Shown here in pieces: positions 37,611-46,314 of a DNA stretch of 64,000 bases (the first letter of the stretch is position 1; each line of letters opens with the position of its first letter). Both the position numbers and the translations under genes were made by a program. This DNA is from Allomuricauda sp. NBRC 101325. GTDB taxonomy: Bacteria; Bacteroidota; Bacteroidia; Flavobacteriales; Flavobacteriaceae. The DNA lies in contig NZ_BSQF01000001.1 in assembly GCF_030268205.1 (NCBI RefSeq), positions 1,036,649 to 1,100,648 of the forward strand. Direction: 5' to 3'. The notes under the pieces were generated by a model that was given only the letters and a program-made list of their open reading frames with translations, ran no database searches and was not told the origin of the DNA.

Positions 37611-38951
37611 TTAGTTGATGTTAAAAATGGGTAGCCCGTTATAAAAATCTATGGTACTCTGGTTCACCTTCAGTCTTAGGGCCACCTGTAAGTTTTCATT
37701 TTGTGCAACGCCATACAAGTTTTTGGCTTGAAAAAGTTCCAATGCGTTGATCAATCCTTTATCATATCGTTTTTGAGCGATGGTAAAGGCCAATTCTTGC
37801 GATTCCATCTTCTTTTTACTTTGTTCAAATTCTGAAACCAAGGCATGATTGCTTTGCACCAATTGTTGAAGCACTTTGAACAATTCCTGCTCTTGGATCT
37901 CCAGATTGTTTTTAGCCTGTTCGAAGGCAATTTTTCGTTGTTTTACGGCTGAGTGGTTGGCCCACCCATAACTTAAGGGAATGTTGAGCGAAGCACCAAC
38001 ATATTTAGAGGAGTTGTCCTTGAATTGCGTTCTGAACGGAATTAGATTGCCATCGTCATCCACATTGGTCTCAAAATAGCTTGTTCCAATACCTGCGACA
38101 AGTGAAAGTGAGGGATACAGCGAGCCGCGCGTAGCTTGCAATTGCTTTTTGGCTGCGGTTACTCGATATTCCTGGGATTTGACCAATGGAATAAAACCTC
38201 GTGCCGTTTCATAAAGTGAATCCAACTCTACGCCCTTCTCTTCTGTTTCGGGGGCGTAGTTTAAATTTTTTTGTAATTCAATATCATTTTGGCCGGTCAA
38301 ATTCATTTCTTGTAGCAAAATCAATTTGGCATCCGCCAACAAATTGCGGTTTTGTGTTACCAAAAATTTATCACCCAATAAGTTGGATTCTGCCTCATAC
38401 AAATCTGACCCTGCTTTTAGCCCCAATTCCACTTGGCGTTGCACCAAATCGTAATTGGCTTGGGACAGTTCTTGTTGTTCCAAAGAGTTTGCCAATAGCC
38501 CTTCGTAATATTTTATATCGTAAAAGGCGGACATCACCCTAAAGGCCAGCATGTATTTTTCTTGATCAATATCTTCCTCTGAAGCTTTATAGATAAACTT
38601 GGTGGCTTTGATCAGGTTCATTTTTTGAAATCCTCTAAAAATGTCCAGATTGGCACCTACTGAATAATTGTTGCTAAAGAAATCGGTGTTTACATAGGTA
38701 TTCGTGTTAGGGTCGGGAGAACGACCATATCGAATGGTGTAATCTGTGGATCCGTCAACCGAGGGCAATAAATTCCGTACCGATTGCCTGTAGCTTTCCT
38801 TGCTGGAATCCATATTGAAATTGGTATTCTTAACCTGAAGGTTGTGTTCTATGGCGTAGGCCACACAATCATCCAATGTCCAAGTTTGTTGGGCATTTCC
38901 AGTCCAGGCCAGGAATACGAAAAGGGTTGTGATGTAAATTCTAAGGTTCAT
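37611..38951 (-). CDS. TolC-family outer-membrane efflux channel
   Basis: 446 aa from ATG 38951 (MNLRIYITTLFVFLAWTGNA), which gives a clean signal peptide cleaved near NAQ-Q; the ATG at 38975 adds a non-signal prefix and lies within putative promoter sequence. Mature protein starts TWTLDDCVAYAIEHNLQV, the OEP-family hallmark; the two OEP repeats each form a barrel strand pair plus long periplasmic helices. First gene of the exporter operon, divergent from the sigma-54 activator. TolC-like proteins are trimers spanning the outer membrane and periplasm. Confidence 0.92.
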   Translation of the reverse strand: MNLRIYITTLFVFLAWTGNAQQTWTLDDCVAYAIEHNLQVKNTNFNMDSSKESYRQSVRNLLPSVDGSTDYTIRYGRSPDPNTNTYVNTDFFSNNYSVGANLDIFRGFQKMNLIKATKFIYKASEEDIDQEKYMLAFRVMSAFYDIKYYEGLLANSLEQQELSQANYDLVQRQVELGLKAGSDLYEAESNLLGDKFLVTQNRNLLADAKLILLQEMNLTGQNDIELQKNLNYAPETEEKGVELDSLYETARGFIPLVKSQEYRVTAAKKQLQATRGSLYPSLSLVAGIGTSYFETNVDDDGNLIPFRTQFKDNSSKYVGASLNIPLSYGWANHSAVKQRKIAFEQAKNNLEIQEQELFKVLQQLVQSNHALVSEFEQSKKKMESQELAFTIAQKRYDKGLINALELFQAKNLYGVAQNENLQVALRLKVNQSTIDFYNGLPIFNIN

Positions 38952-38963
38952 TTTTTCTATGCT

Positions 38964-38996
38964 GTGCCAAAACATAGTCTATTCTTGTGCCAAAAA
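38964..38996 (-). promoter_or_regulatory. two sigma-54 -24-like elements (TTTTGGCAC) before the TolC-type gene
   Basis: On the minus strand TTTTGGCAC occurs at 38972-38964 and 38995-38987, inside an 18-base direct repeat. The distal copy is spaced so that a start site near 38966 would give a leader of about 15 bases. The -12 half is poor (TAGA instead of TTGC), so this is only suggestive. Confidence 0.35.
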
Positions 38997-39167
38997 CATA
39001 AAATACTGATAATCAACCATTAAATAATAATTCTTTTTAACTTTTATATTATTATTGTTAAAAATTTATACACCTTTGTGTAAAAAAAATGGACATTATG
39101 TAAATCGCGTGTAATTAGTGCAACAGTAATGTAGCATCACAAGCAAACAAATTAAAATTTAATAGTT

Positions 39168-39221
39168 ATGCGCCTTTCTAGGGTTTTTGTGGGCTGGATA
39201 CCAATAGAATGTGTAGGCTAG
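39168..39221 (+). CDS. possible 17-codon leader peptide ORF
   Basis: ATG to TAG reading MRLSRVFVGWIPIECVG, preceded by an A/T-rich stretch like a flavobacterial leader. The 9-bp inverted repeat overlaps its start region and its stop codon. Could be a chance frame; no homologue is recognised. Confidence 0.15.
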   Translation: MRLSRVFVGWIPIECVG

Positions 39222-39259
39222 AAAGGATTTTAAAAAACACTATCTTGGTTTTTCAATAT

Positions 39260-39275
39260 TGGAACGAAGGTTGGT
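39260..39275 (+). promoter_or_regulatory. sigma-54-like promoter of the activator gene (TGGAAC-N5-TTGGT)
   Basis: Resembles TGGCAC-N5-TTGCW with correct spacing, but GC at -12 is GG. A start about 20 bp before the ATG at 39305 would follow, suggesting autoregulation. Weak evidence. Confidence 0.3.
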
Positions 39276-39304
39276 GTTGATTTTATACCAAACCACATAT
39301 TAGA

Positions 39305-40666
39305 ATGGTCAACTGCAAAATCTTATTGGTAGATGATAATAAAAGTATCTTGAGTGCGCTCGAGATTCTACTTCAATTTGAATATAAGGAGGTGGTCTCC
39401 ATTTCCAATCCAAACCAAATTTCATCCTATCCCCAGTTGGACAGTTTCGACATTGTTTTGTTGGACATGAATTTCTCCGCAGGGGTAAATACGGGTAATG
39501 AAGGCTTGTTCTGGCTACGTGAGATTCAGAAAAGGGCACCCCATACATCAGTAATTATGATGACCGCCTATGGCGCAATAGATCTGGCGGTAAAGGCATT
39601 GAAAGAAGGAGCTGCGGATTTCATTTTAAAACCTTGGAACAATGAACGCCTCATGGCCACGGTTAGGTCTGCTTTTGAGTTGCGAAGATCCAAACAAGAG
39701 ATTTACGACCTAAAGAAGAAGGAAAGCAACTTGAAACAGGTGATCAATGAGGATAAAAGCCTTATCGTAGGGAATTCAAAACCCCTTACCTCTGTTTTGG
39801 AATTGGTAAACAAGGTCGCCAAAACCGATGTGAACGTTTTGATCACGGGAGAAAATGGTACTGGAAAAGAACTGATAGCCCGGGAGCTCCACCGCTTATC
39901 ATCCAGAAAAAATGAGGTGTTTATCGGAGTGGATATGGGCTCCATTGCCGAAAATCTGTTCGAAAGTGAGTTGTTTGGTCACACCAAAGGTTCTTTTACC
40001 GATGCCAAAGAAGATCGCGCCGGGAAGTTTGAAGCCGCCCATCAAGGCACCTTGTTTTTGGATGAAATTGGAAATCTTTCCCTACAAATGCAGGCCAAGT
40101 TATTGTCTGCCATTCAAAATAGGTCTGTGGTTCGGGTAGGCTCCAATAAACCCATAAAAGTGGATATCCGTTTGATCTGTGCTACCAATTGCAATTTGGA
40201 ACAGATGGTGGCTGATGGACTTTTCCGGGAAGATTTGCTTTATCGCATCAACACCATCCATATAGAAGTTCCCCCATTAAGGGAACGCGAAGATGATATT
40301 TTGGTGTTGGCCGAGTTCTTTTTGAAAAAGTTCGCCCAAAAATATGATAAGCCCAGGCTGCGGATCAACAATTTGGCCCAAGAGCGCTTATTGGAATACC
40401 CTTGGCCGGGAAATATCCGGGAACTGCAACACACCATGGAACGTTCCGTCATTTTATCGGATGGCAATGTGCTCAAACCTGCCGATTTTTTACTTCATGC
40501 CAAAACCATGCAGTCTTTTGAAAATGACCCCACCACCTTGGATGAAATGGAACAGATCATGATCTCCAAAGCCTTGGATCAGCACGGAGGCAATTACAGT
40601 GCTGCTGCGGAACAATTGGGAATTTCCAGACAAACCCTATATAACAAGTTGAAAAAGAAGAAATAG
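39305..40666 (+). CDS. NtrC-family sigma-54-dependent response regulator
   Basis: 453 aa: receiver domain (about 1-120, phospho-acceptor Asp54 in VLLDMNF, Lys in FILKPW), AAA+ domain (about 150-380, Walker A GENGTGKE, Walker B TLFLDEIGN, arginine-finger region), and a C-terminal Fis-type helix-turn-helix (NYSAAAEQLGISRQTLYNKL). The sigma-54 contact loop reads GSFTDA rather than GAFTGA, a variant often seen in Bacteroidota. Activates sigma-54 promoters once phosphorylated by the kinase encoded next. Divergent from the exporter operon, its likely target. Confidence 0.95.
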   Translation: MVNCKILLVDDNKSILSALEILLQFEYKEVVSISNPNQISSYPQLDSFDIVLLDMNFSAGVNTGNEGLFWLREIQKRAPHTSVIMMTAYGAIDLAVKALKEGAADFILKPWNNERLMATVRSAFELRRSKQEIYDLKKKESNLKQVINEDKSLIVGNSKPLTSVLELVNKVAKTDVNVLITGENGTGKELIARELHRLSSRKNEVFIGVDMGSIAENLFESELFGHTKGSFTDAKEDRAGKFEAAHQGTLFLDEIGNLSLQMQAKLLSAIQNRSVVRVGSNKPIKVDIRLICATNCNLEQMVADGLFREDLLYRINTIHIEVPPLREREDDILVLAEFFLKKFAQKYDKPRLRINNLAQERLLEYPWPGNIRELQHTMERSVILSDGNVLKPADFLLHAKTMQSFENDPTTLDEMEQIMISKALDQHGGNYSAAAEQLGISRQTLYNKLKKKK

Positions 40667-42015
40667 TGGCCAGCAGAAATTTCTATTTACAGTTGATTGT
40701 TCGGGTTTTGATATTGACCTTGACCATTTTGGGCTTGGCGTTTTCAGTGTTGCAAGGATGGTATTTTTCATTTGCTTTTTTAACGCTGATCGCGGCTTCG
40801 CAAGTGTATTCCTTAATAGTTTTCATTAATAGGACAAACCGAAAAATCGCCTATTTTTTTGACGCGATAAAAAATGAGGATTTTACCCTTCATTTTCCCG
40901 AACGTGTCGCTATAGAGTCTTTTCAAGACCTCAACAAAAGTTTGAATCGGGTAAATGATTTGATTCATGAGGTGCATTTACAACTTCAGATTCGGGAACA
41001 GTATTACCAAGAAATCTTAAAGCAGGCGAGTATCGGGATCATGACCTATAATGAAAAAGGGCATATCCTTTTTGCCAATCCCACCGCGGAAAAAATATTG
41101 GATTATACCCCATTGAACCACATTAAGCAATTGATGCAGGTGGATGAAAATCTTTACCGAATTTTCAAATCCTTTAAACCTTTTGATCGTAAACTGTTCC
41201 AACTTTCCAATGAAAGAGAACAAATTCAATTGGCCCTAAAGTCAACACCATTGACATTGGATGGGCAATCTTTATTGCTGGTTGTAATTCAAGATATCCA
41301 AAGAGAATTGGACGAAAAGGAAACAGAATCATGGGTACGCCTTATTCGCGTTTTGACCCACGAAATCATGAATACCATTACGCCTATTGTGTCCATCTCG
41401 GATTCCATCATGAAATATTACAGCGATAACGGACGAGTAATTGCACCTGAAAGTATAGATGAAAGCCAAGTAAAAAACACGGTAAAAGGGTTGGAGGTCA
41501 TCAAAGATCAGGGTGGTGATTTAATGGAATTTGTACAGTCCTACCGTAGTTTGCTGCATGTGCCAGACCCAACTAAGACCCTTGTAAATGGACAAGGACT
41601 TTTTGATAAAATCAATGTGTTGATGTCAGCCAGATTACGAGATAAAATTGACCTAAAGGTTAGCTGTGACCCCGAAAACCTTGATTATTATATTGATGAA
41701 AAACAGATATCCCAAGTCCTCATCAATTTAACCAAAAATGCATTGCAGTCCGTGGAGCAAACCGAAAATGGAAAAGTAAGATTGGTTGGAGGCATTGATA
41801 AAAATGGGGCAAAATATATTGATGTCATGGACAATGGCCCAGGAATTCCTCCCGAAGTGATGGATGAGATATTTGTGCCGTTTTTCACTACCAAAAATGA
41901 GGGCACAGGTATTGGATTGAGTCTATCCAAAAGAGTGATGCAATTGCACGGCGGAAGCATCCAAGTAAGGTCTATTCCCCACCAAGAGACGGTATTTAGA
42001 TTGACATTTGCGTAA
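40666..42015 (+). CDS. membrane histidine kinase partner of the NtrC-type regulator
   Basis: 449 aa. Two membrane helices close together (about 8-30 and 33-52), so almost no periplasmic sensor; a HAMP-like stretch; a PAS domain (about 115-215, GIMTYNEKGHILFANPTAEKIL); HisKA with phospho-acceptor His232 in LTHEIMNT; and HATPase_c with LINLTKNALQSV, DNGPGIP and GTGIGLSLSKRVM. Starts at GTG sharing one base with the regulator's TAG, so translation is coupled. The lack of a periplasmic domain suggests intramembrane or cytoplasmic sensing. Confidence 0.93.
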   Translation: MASRNFYLQLIVRVLILTLTILGLAFSVLQGWYFSFAFLTLIAASQVYSLIVFINRTNRKIAYFFDAIKNEDFTLHFPERVAIESFQDLNKSLNRVNDLIHEVHLQLQIREQYYQEILKQASIGIMTYNEKGHILFANPTAEKILDYTPLNHIKQLMQVDENLYRIFKSFKPFDRKLFQLSNEREQIQLALKSTPLTLDGQSLLLVVIQDIQRELDEKETESWVRLIRVLTHEIMNTITPIVSISDSIMKYYSDNGRVIAPESIDESQVKNTVKGLEVIKDQGGDLMEFVQSYRSLLHVPDPTKTLVNGQGLFDKINVLMSARLRDKIDLKVSCDPENLDYYIDEKQISQVLINLTKNALQSVEQTENGKVRLVGGIDKNGAKYIDVMDNGPGIPPEVMDEIFVPFFTTKNEGTGIGLSLSKRVMQLHGGSIQVRSIPHQETVFRLTFA

Positions 42016-42024
42016 TTGGAAGCC

Positions 42025-42471
42025 ATGAAGAAAGAGGATATTTTGAAGTTTTGTTGGGATTACGTCAATGCGAAAGCTGAACGATTGAAGAGAACAAGCG
42101 ATGAGTTGCAAGAATCCCTTACTTCAGAAACCAAAAGTACTGCTGGCGATAAACACGAAACGGGAAGAGCCATGGTGCAATTGGAGCAAGAGAAATTAGC
42201 CCAACAAATTCAGGAATTGGAGAAAGACCGAGCCGTCCTAAAAAAAATTGATATTCTAAAACCACCTCAAAAAATCAGTTTGGGGTGTTGGGTAAAAACT
42301 ACGGCCGCCAACTATTTTATTTCCATTTCTGCAGGTGCTTTTAAAAGTGAAACCGATGTTGTGTACTGCATTTCGGCAAGTGCTCCGATTGCGCAACTCC
42401 TTTTGGGTAAGGAAAAAGGGGATAATTTTGTTTTTAATGGGAATTCACAAACCATTTTAGAGGTCCTTTAA
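42025..42471 (+). CDS. GreA/GreB-like C-terminal domain protein (unknown role)
   Basis: 148 aa from ATG 42025 (MKKEDILKFCWDYV); the TTG at 42016 is unlikely. Residues 10-85 form a coiled coil with TAGDKHETGRAMVQLEQEKLAQQ, resembling the GreA N-terminal hairpin, then an FKBP-like domain (about 90-148). Bacteroidota orthologues are often mislabelled 3-oxoacyl-ACP synthase; no such catalytic residues exist here. Possibly an RNA-polymerase-binding factor. Follows the kinase by 9 bp. Confidence 0.65.
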   Translation: MKKEDILKFCWDYVNAKAERLKRTSDELQESLTSETKSTAGDKHETGRAMVQLEQEKLAQQIQELEKDRAVLKKIDILKPPQKISLGCWVKTTAANYFISISAGAFKSETDVVYCISASAPIAQLLLGKEKGDNFVFNGNSQTILEVL

Positions 42472-42474
42472 GGC

Positions 42475-42879
42475 CTAATCCCAATTTGGCTTTTTGCGGG
42501 TAGCTTTTCGTTCAGCAGACATTTTTTTCAATTTGAGTCTTTTCTCAACCGATGATTTTGTGGGATTTGTAGGCTTTCGCTTTTTAGGAATTTCCAATGC
42601 TTTCATAAGTACATCAAAAAGTCGCTTTACTACCAAATCTTTGTTTCGGTGTTGACTTCTAGCTTCATCACATTGCAAAAGTAACACTCCATCATTGGTC
42701 AGTCGGGATTGTAGTTTGAGCAAAATTCGTTGCTTTTCGGTTTCGGACAAACCTTGAGATAAAGGAACAGCAAAAGCGACCTCAACTTTGGAAGAAACCT
42801 TATTTACATGTTGCCCTCCAGCGCCACTGCTTCGAACAGCCTTAAATTGTAATTCGTTATGTACTTGCTTTTTGTCCAA
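42475..42879 (-). CDS. arfB: alternative ribosome-rescue factor ArfB / peptidyl-tRNA hydrolase
   Basis: 134 aa. Contains the class-I release-factor motif GGQ at residues 21-23 in SSGAGGQHVNKVSSKVE and a highly basic C-terminal tail (about 95-134) that in ArfB enters the empty mRNA channel of stalled ribosomes. It lacks codon-recognition domains, so it is not RF1 or RF2. Its start overlaps the end of the upstream ABC ATPase gene by 23 bp. Converges with the Gre-like gene 3 bp away. Confidence 0.9.
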   Translation of the reverse strand: MDKKQVHNELQFKAVRSSGAGGQHVNKVSSKVEVAFAVPLSQGLSETEKQRILLKLQSRLTNDGVLLLQCDEARSQHRNKDLVVKRLFDVLMKALEIPKKRKPTNPTKSSVEKRLKLKKMSAERKATRKKPNWD

Positions 42880-43852
42880 CTTGAAGCCTCTTGTTGATGG
42901 TCTTCAAAGATACATTAAGAAAAATTGTGTCTCCTTTTTCTTGTTCGGTGTCGGTTTTGAAGAGAATTTGGGTGCCGTCCTCGGCAACACTTTCATTCAG
43001 GTAAAAACTGCCCATAAAAAGGCTTTTGGTTACTTCTACCCGTAAACCTGAAGCGTCGGAAAATTTGAATTCATGAGGATAAACCAATATCGACCTATCA
43101 ATTTCAGCATAGGATTTAAGCAGTTTCATTGGTACTTGGTTTACGTGTCCGAATAAAGAAGCGGTATAATGATTCGGTGGATTTTTATAAAGGTTTTGAG
43201 TTGTATTGTGGGCCACAATTTCTCCTTTGTCCAAAATTATTGTGCGCTCGGCAAATGGCAACACATCACTTGGATCATGACTGGCCGTAAGCACTGTAAT
43301 TCCTTTTTTCTTAAGGTAGGGAAACAAGTTTCTTCGTAACGTATTTCTTTTAAAGTTGTCGATATGCCCAAAGGGCTCGTCCAACAATAAAATTTCTGGC
43401 TCTTGGGCCAAAACGCGGGCCAACGCAACTCTTTGTTGCTGTCCTCCACTCAAATTTTTGACTTTGGTCCTAGCGAAATCTTCCAATTCAATTAGCTCCA
43501 ACAATTCTTGTATACGATCTTCATGGGTTTCCCGCTCAAACACCGAAAGGTACTGACCTATGTTTTCCTCAACCGTGATAAAGGGCATCAAATCGAAATC
43601 CTGGGCCAAATATTTCATGTAGGGTTCGCCGGGCACCAAATTAAAATTAGGACCTAGCGCTTCTTGTTTACCCCAAAATATGGAACCTTCCTCTACTTGA
43701 AGTAGGCCATAAATAATTTTGAGCAAGGTACTCTTGCCCGACCCACTTTCACCCATTAAGGCCAAATGTTCCCCGGGGAGCACTTCAAAAGAAATGCCCT
43801 TGAGAATCGGCTTTTTGTGGTAGCCAAAGGAATCAATCTGTACTTTAAGCAT
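42857..43852 (-). CDS. orphan ABC transporter ATPase with C-terminal regulatory domain
   Basis: 331 aa. ATPase domain 1-235: Walker A GESGSGKST, signature LSGGQQQRVALARVLA, Walker B ILLLDEPFGHID, H-switch ASHDPSD. The LDEPFGHID form and the ~95-residue TOBE-like C-terminal domain match importers of the spermidine/iron/molybdate class. No permease or binding protein lies nearby, so the partner is elsewhere or the protein is soluble. The gene ends inside arfB (23-bp overlap). A REP-like palindrome pair lies just upstream. Confidence 0.85.
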   Translation of the reverse strand: MLKVQIDSFGYHKKPILKGISFEVLPGEHLALMGESGSGKSTLLKIIYGLLQVEEGSIFWGKQEALGPNFNLVPGEPYMKYLAQDFDLMPFITVEENIGQYLSVFERETHEDRIQELLELIELEDFARTKVKNLSGGQQQRVALARVLAQEPEILLLDEPFGHIDNFKRNTLRRNLFPYLKKKGITVLTASHDPSDVLPFAERTIILDKGEIVAHNTTQNLYKNPPNHYTASLFGHVNQVPMKLLKSYAEIDRSILVYPHEFKFSDASGLRVEVTKSLFMGSFYLNESVAEDGTQILFKTDTEQEKGDTIFLNVSLKTINKRLQVGQKAST

Positions 43853-43885
43853 TAACGCGAACCAAAGGTCAGTTTAAGGTTTTTT

Positions 43886-43956
43886 GTCAAGTTGAGCGAA
43901 GCCGAGATTTGTTGATTAGCCCAAATAAAATGGTTCTCGACTCCGCTCGAATTGAC
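43886..43956. repeat. REP-like inverted repeat pair
   Basis: 22-base arms 43886-43907 and 43935-43956 are inverted copies with 18 of 22 identical. Both contain the core GTCA..TTGAG/TTCGAG...CGAGA shared with the hairpins at 53613-53661 and 53957-54004. They lie between the oligopeptidase stop and the ABC ATPase start. Confidence 0.6.
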
Positions 43957-43978
43957 TCTTTATATCTTAGAATTAAAG

Positions 43979-46132
43979 TTAATCTTTAAATTCTTTTAGT
44001 ACGGCCTGGTTAGGCAGCTCATCATACCCCATATTAAAGAGTGTAAACCCAAAAATATCGGCATATTGTTCAATGGTCTTGCTCACAGGAGTTCCCGCTC
44101 CGTGTCCTGCGTTGGTCTCAATTCGGATCAATGTAGGTTGGTCTCCAGCTTGTTTTTCCTGCAATTCTGCAGCAAATTTAAAACTGTGTGCTGGCACTAC
44201 ACGATCATCATGGTCTCCGGTGGTCACTAAAGTGGCCGGATACGACGTGCCTTCTTTTACATTGTGCACGGGGGAATATCCTTTCAAATATTCGAACATT
44301 TCCTTGTCATCTTCAGATGTGCCGTAATCGTAAGCCCATCCCGCACCAGCAGTAAAAGTGTGGTAGCGCAACATATCCATTACGCCAACAGCGGGCAATG
44401 CCACTTGCATTAAATCTGGACGTTGGGTCATGGTAGCACCCACCAAAAGACCTCCATTTGAACCACCTCGGATGGCCAAATATTTTTTGGAGGTATAATT
44501 TTCAGCGATCAAATACTCGGCAGCAGCGATAAAATCATCAAAAACATTCTGCTTTTGAAGCTTGGTGCCTGAAATGTGCCATTTTTTACCATATTCTCCA
44601 CCACCTCGTAGGTTAGGAACGGCATACACACCACCTTGCTCCATCCAAACAGCATTTACAATACTAAAAGACGGGGTCAAACTAATATTGAAACCTCCGT
44701 AACCATAAAGAATGGTTGGGTTTTTCCCGTTCAACTCCAAACCTTTTTTATAGGTGATGATCATCGGAACTTTAGTACCATCCTTAGAATTGTAGAATAC
44801 TTGCTTTGATTCGTAATCTTCAGGATTAAAATCAATTTGAGGTTTCCAGTACAGTTCGTATTCGCCAGATTCTACATTGAATTTGTATGATGAACCAGGA
44901 GTATTGTAGTTCGTGAAAGAGAAATAAAATTCCTTGTCCTCTTTCTTGCCACCAAATCCACCTGCACTTCCTACACCAGGTAATTGCACTTCGCGAATCA
45001 ATTTCCCATCATAATCGTATTGAAGCACTTTGGAAATAGCATCCACCATATACTCAGTAAAGAAATAACCTCCACCAGTACCTGCGGTCAGTACATTTTC
45101 GGTTTCGGGAATCAAATCCGTCCAATTTTCAGGAGTTGGGTTTGAAGCATCAACCACCACCACTTTTTTGTTGGGAGCATCTCGGTCTGTCACTAAAAAT
45201 AATTTAGAACCTTCGTTGTCGATAACATAAGTGTCCGAATCTGTATCGCCTAAAATGGTAATCAATTCAGGGTTTGGAGCGGTAAGGTCCATCAAAAACA
45301 ATTTGTTTCCAGAAGTGGAGATAGATGCCGAAATGAATAAATATTTCCCATCCTCGGATACATAACCGCCTACGTAACGGTGTTTTTCTTCCAGTGTGCC
45401 GCCAAAGATGATTTTATCTTCAGATTGTGGCGTACCCAATTTGTGATAGTACAATTTATGTTGGTCGGTCTTGGCCGAAAGCTCACTACCTTCAGGCTTG
45501 TCGTAACTGGAGTAGTAGAAGCCTTCATTGCCTTTCCAAGAAATTCCACTGAATTTAATATCCACTAAAGTGTCCTCCACAATTTCCATGGATTCGGTAT
45601 CGATTGTGATGGCTTTTCTCCAATCGCTTCCGCCTTCAGAAATAAGATATGCAGCTTTGGAACCATCCTTGGTAAAATTAAGACCCATCAAGGAAGTCGT
45701 GCCATCTTCTGAAAAAGTATTTGGATCCAAAAACACTTCTTCTTCGCCATCTCCTTTTTTGCGGTACACCACATATTGATTTTGTAGCCCGTTGTTTTTG
45801 TAATAGTAGGTATAATCACCTTCCTTAAATGGGGAGCCTACTTTTTCGTAGTTCCAGAGTTTTTCCAAACGGTTTTTAAGGTCTTCGCGGAATGGAATCT
45901 TATCCAAATAACCAAAGGTGGTGGCATTTTGTTGTTTTACCCAAGCTTCGGTTTCTTCGCTGCGGTCGTCTTCCAACCAACGGTAAGGGTCTTTTACTTT
46001 TGTGCCGAAATAGTCTGTTATGGTATCGACTTTTTTTGTTGTGGGATAGGTCACTGCTATAGGTTCTCTTTTGGTAGTTTTTTGACAGGCCGTCAATAAA
46101 ACGATGGTAGCCAATAGACTAATGTTTTTCAT
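43979..46132 (-). CDS. prolyl oligopeptidase family lipoprotein (S9A)
   Basis: 717 aa from ATG 46132 ([18 protein letters not shown]), which gives a lipobox LTAC; the ATG at 46177 would destroy the lipoprotein signal. N-terminal beta-propeller (about 30-430) and C-terminal alpha/beta hydrolase. Catalytic residues visible: Ser in RGGSNGGLL, Asp in GDHDDRVVP, His in [23 protein letters not shown] and the [11 protein letters not shown] start are S9A marks. Cleaves short proline-containing peptides at the cell envelope. Confidence 0.93.
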   Translation of the reverse strand: MKNISLLATIVLLTACQKTTKREPIAVTYPTTKKVDTITDYFGTKVKDPYRWLEDDRSEETEAWVKQQNATTFGYLDKIPFREDLKNRLEKLWNYEKVGSPFKEGDYTYYYKNNGLQNQYVVYRKKGDGEEEVFLDPNTFSEDGTTSLMGLNFTKDGSKAAYLISEGGSDWRKAITIDTESMEIVEDTLVDIKFSGISWKGNEGFYYSSYDKPEGSELSAKTDQHKLYYHKLGTPQSEDKIIFGGTLEEKHRYVGGYVSEDGKYLFISASISTSGNKLFLMDLTAPNPELITILGDTDSDTYVIDNEGSKLFLVTDRDAPNKKVVVVDASNPTPENWTDLIPETENVLTAGTGGGYFFTEYMVDAISKVLQYDYDGKLIREVQLPGVGSAGGFGGKKEDKEFYFSFTNYNTPGSSYKFNVESGEYELYWKPQIDFNPEDYESKQVFYNSKDGTKVPMIITYKKGLELNGKNPTILYGYGGFNISLTPSFSIVNAVWMEQGGVYAVPNLRGGGEYGKKWHISGTKLQKQNVFDDFIAAAEYLIAENYTSKKYLAIRGGSNGGLLVGATMTQRPDLMQVALPAVGVMDMLRYHTFTAGAGWAYDYGTSEDDKEMFEYLKGYSPVHNVKEGTSYPATLVTTGDHDDRVVPAHSFKFAAELQEKQAGDQPTLIRIETNAGHGAGTPVSKTIEQYADIFGFTLFNMGYDELPNQAVLKEFKD

Positions 46133-46262
46133 ATAATTTGTTAGAATTGATTCTGATAAAAATACCAATAAACACAATAACTATATGAACCATAATCGGC
46201 TTTAACTTAATTTAAGAATTTATGATTATTGAGGCTTTTTGAAAGTTAGATAATCACCAAAG

Positions 46263-46290
46263 CAAAAAGGGCCCAATTGGGCCCCTTTTA
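46263..46290 (-). terminator. terminator after asd
   Basis: Palindrome GGGCCCAATTGGGCCC within A/T tracts; on the minus strand a TTTTT run follows the stem. Lies 25 bp after the asd stop codon. Confidence 0.85.
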
Positions 46291-46314
46291 TATGCATTGG
46301 GTTTTTCTAAAAAC

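Larger units (their letters stand above)
38952..39304. promoter_or_regulatory. divergent control region between exporter operon and two-component genes
   Basis: 353 bp without a convincing protein gene. It holds two TTTTGGCAC copies 22 bp apart facing the TolC gene, a 9-bp exact inverted repeat CCTTTCTAG (39173-39181) / CTAGAAAGG (39218-39226), a TACAC/GTGTA hairpin near 39070-39083, a sigma-54-like site before the activator gene (39260-39275) and an inverted repeat GGTTGGT / ACCAAACC (39269-39294). It is a plausible regulated enhancer-promoter region. Confidence 0.5.

Noticed and set aside
42025-42471. 3-oxoacyl-ACP synthase, a label such proteins often carry
   Set aside because: 148 aa, no Cys-His-Asn/His triad; coiled coil plus FKBP-like end instead.
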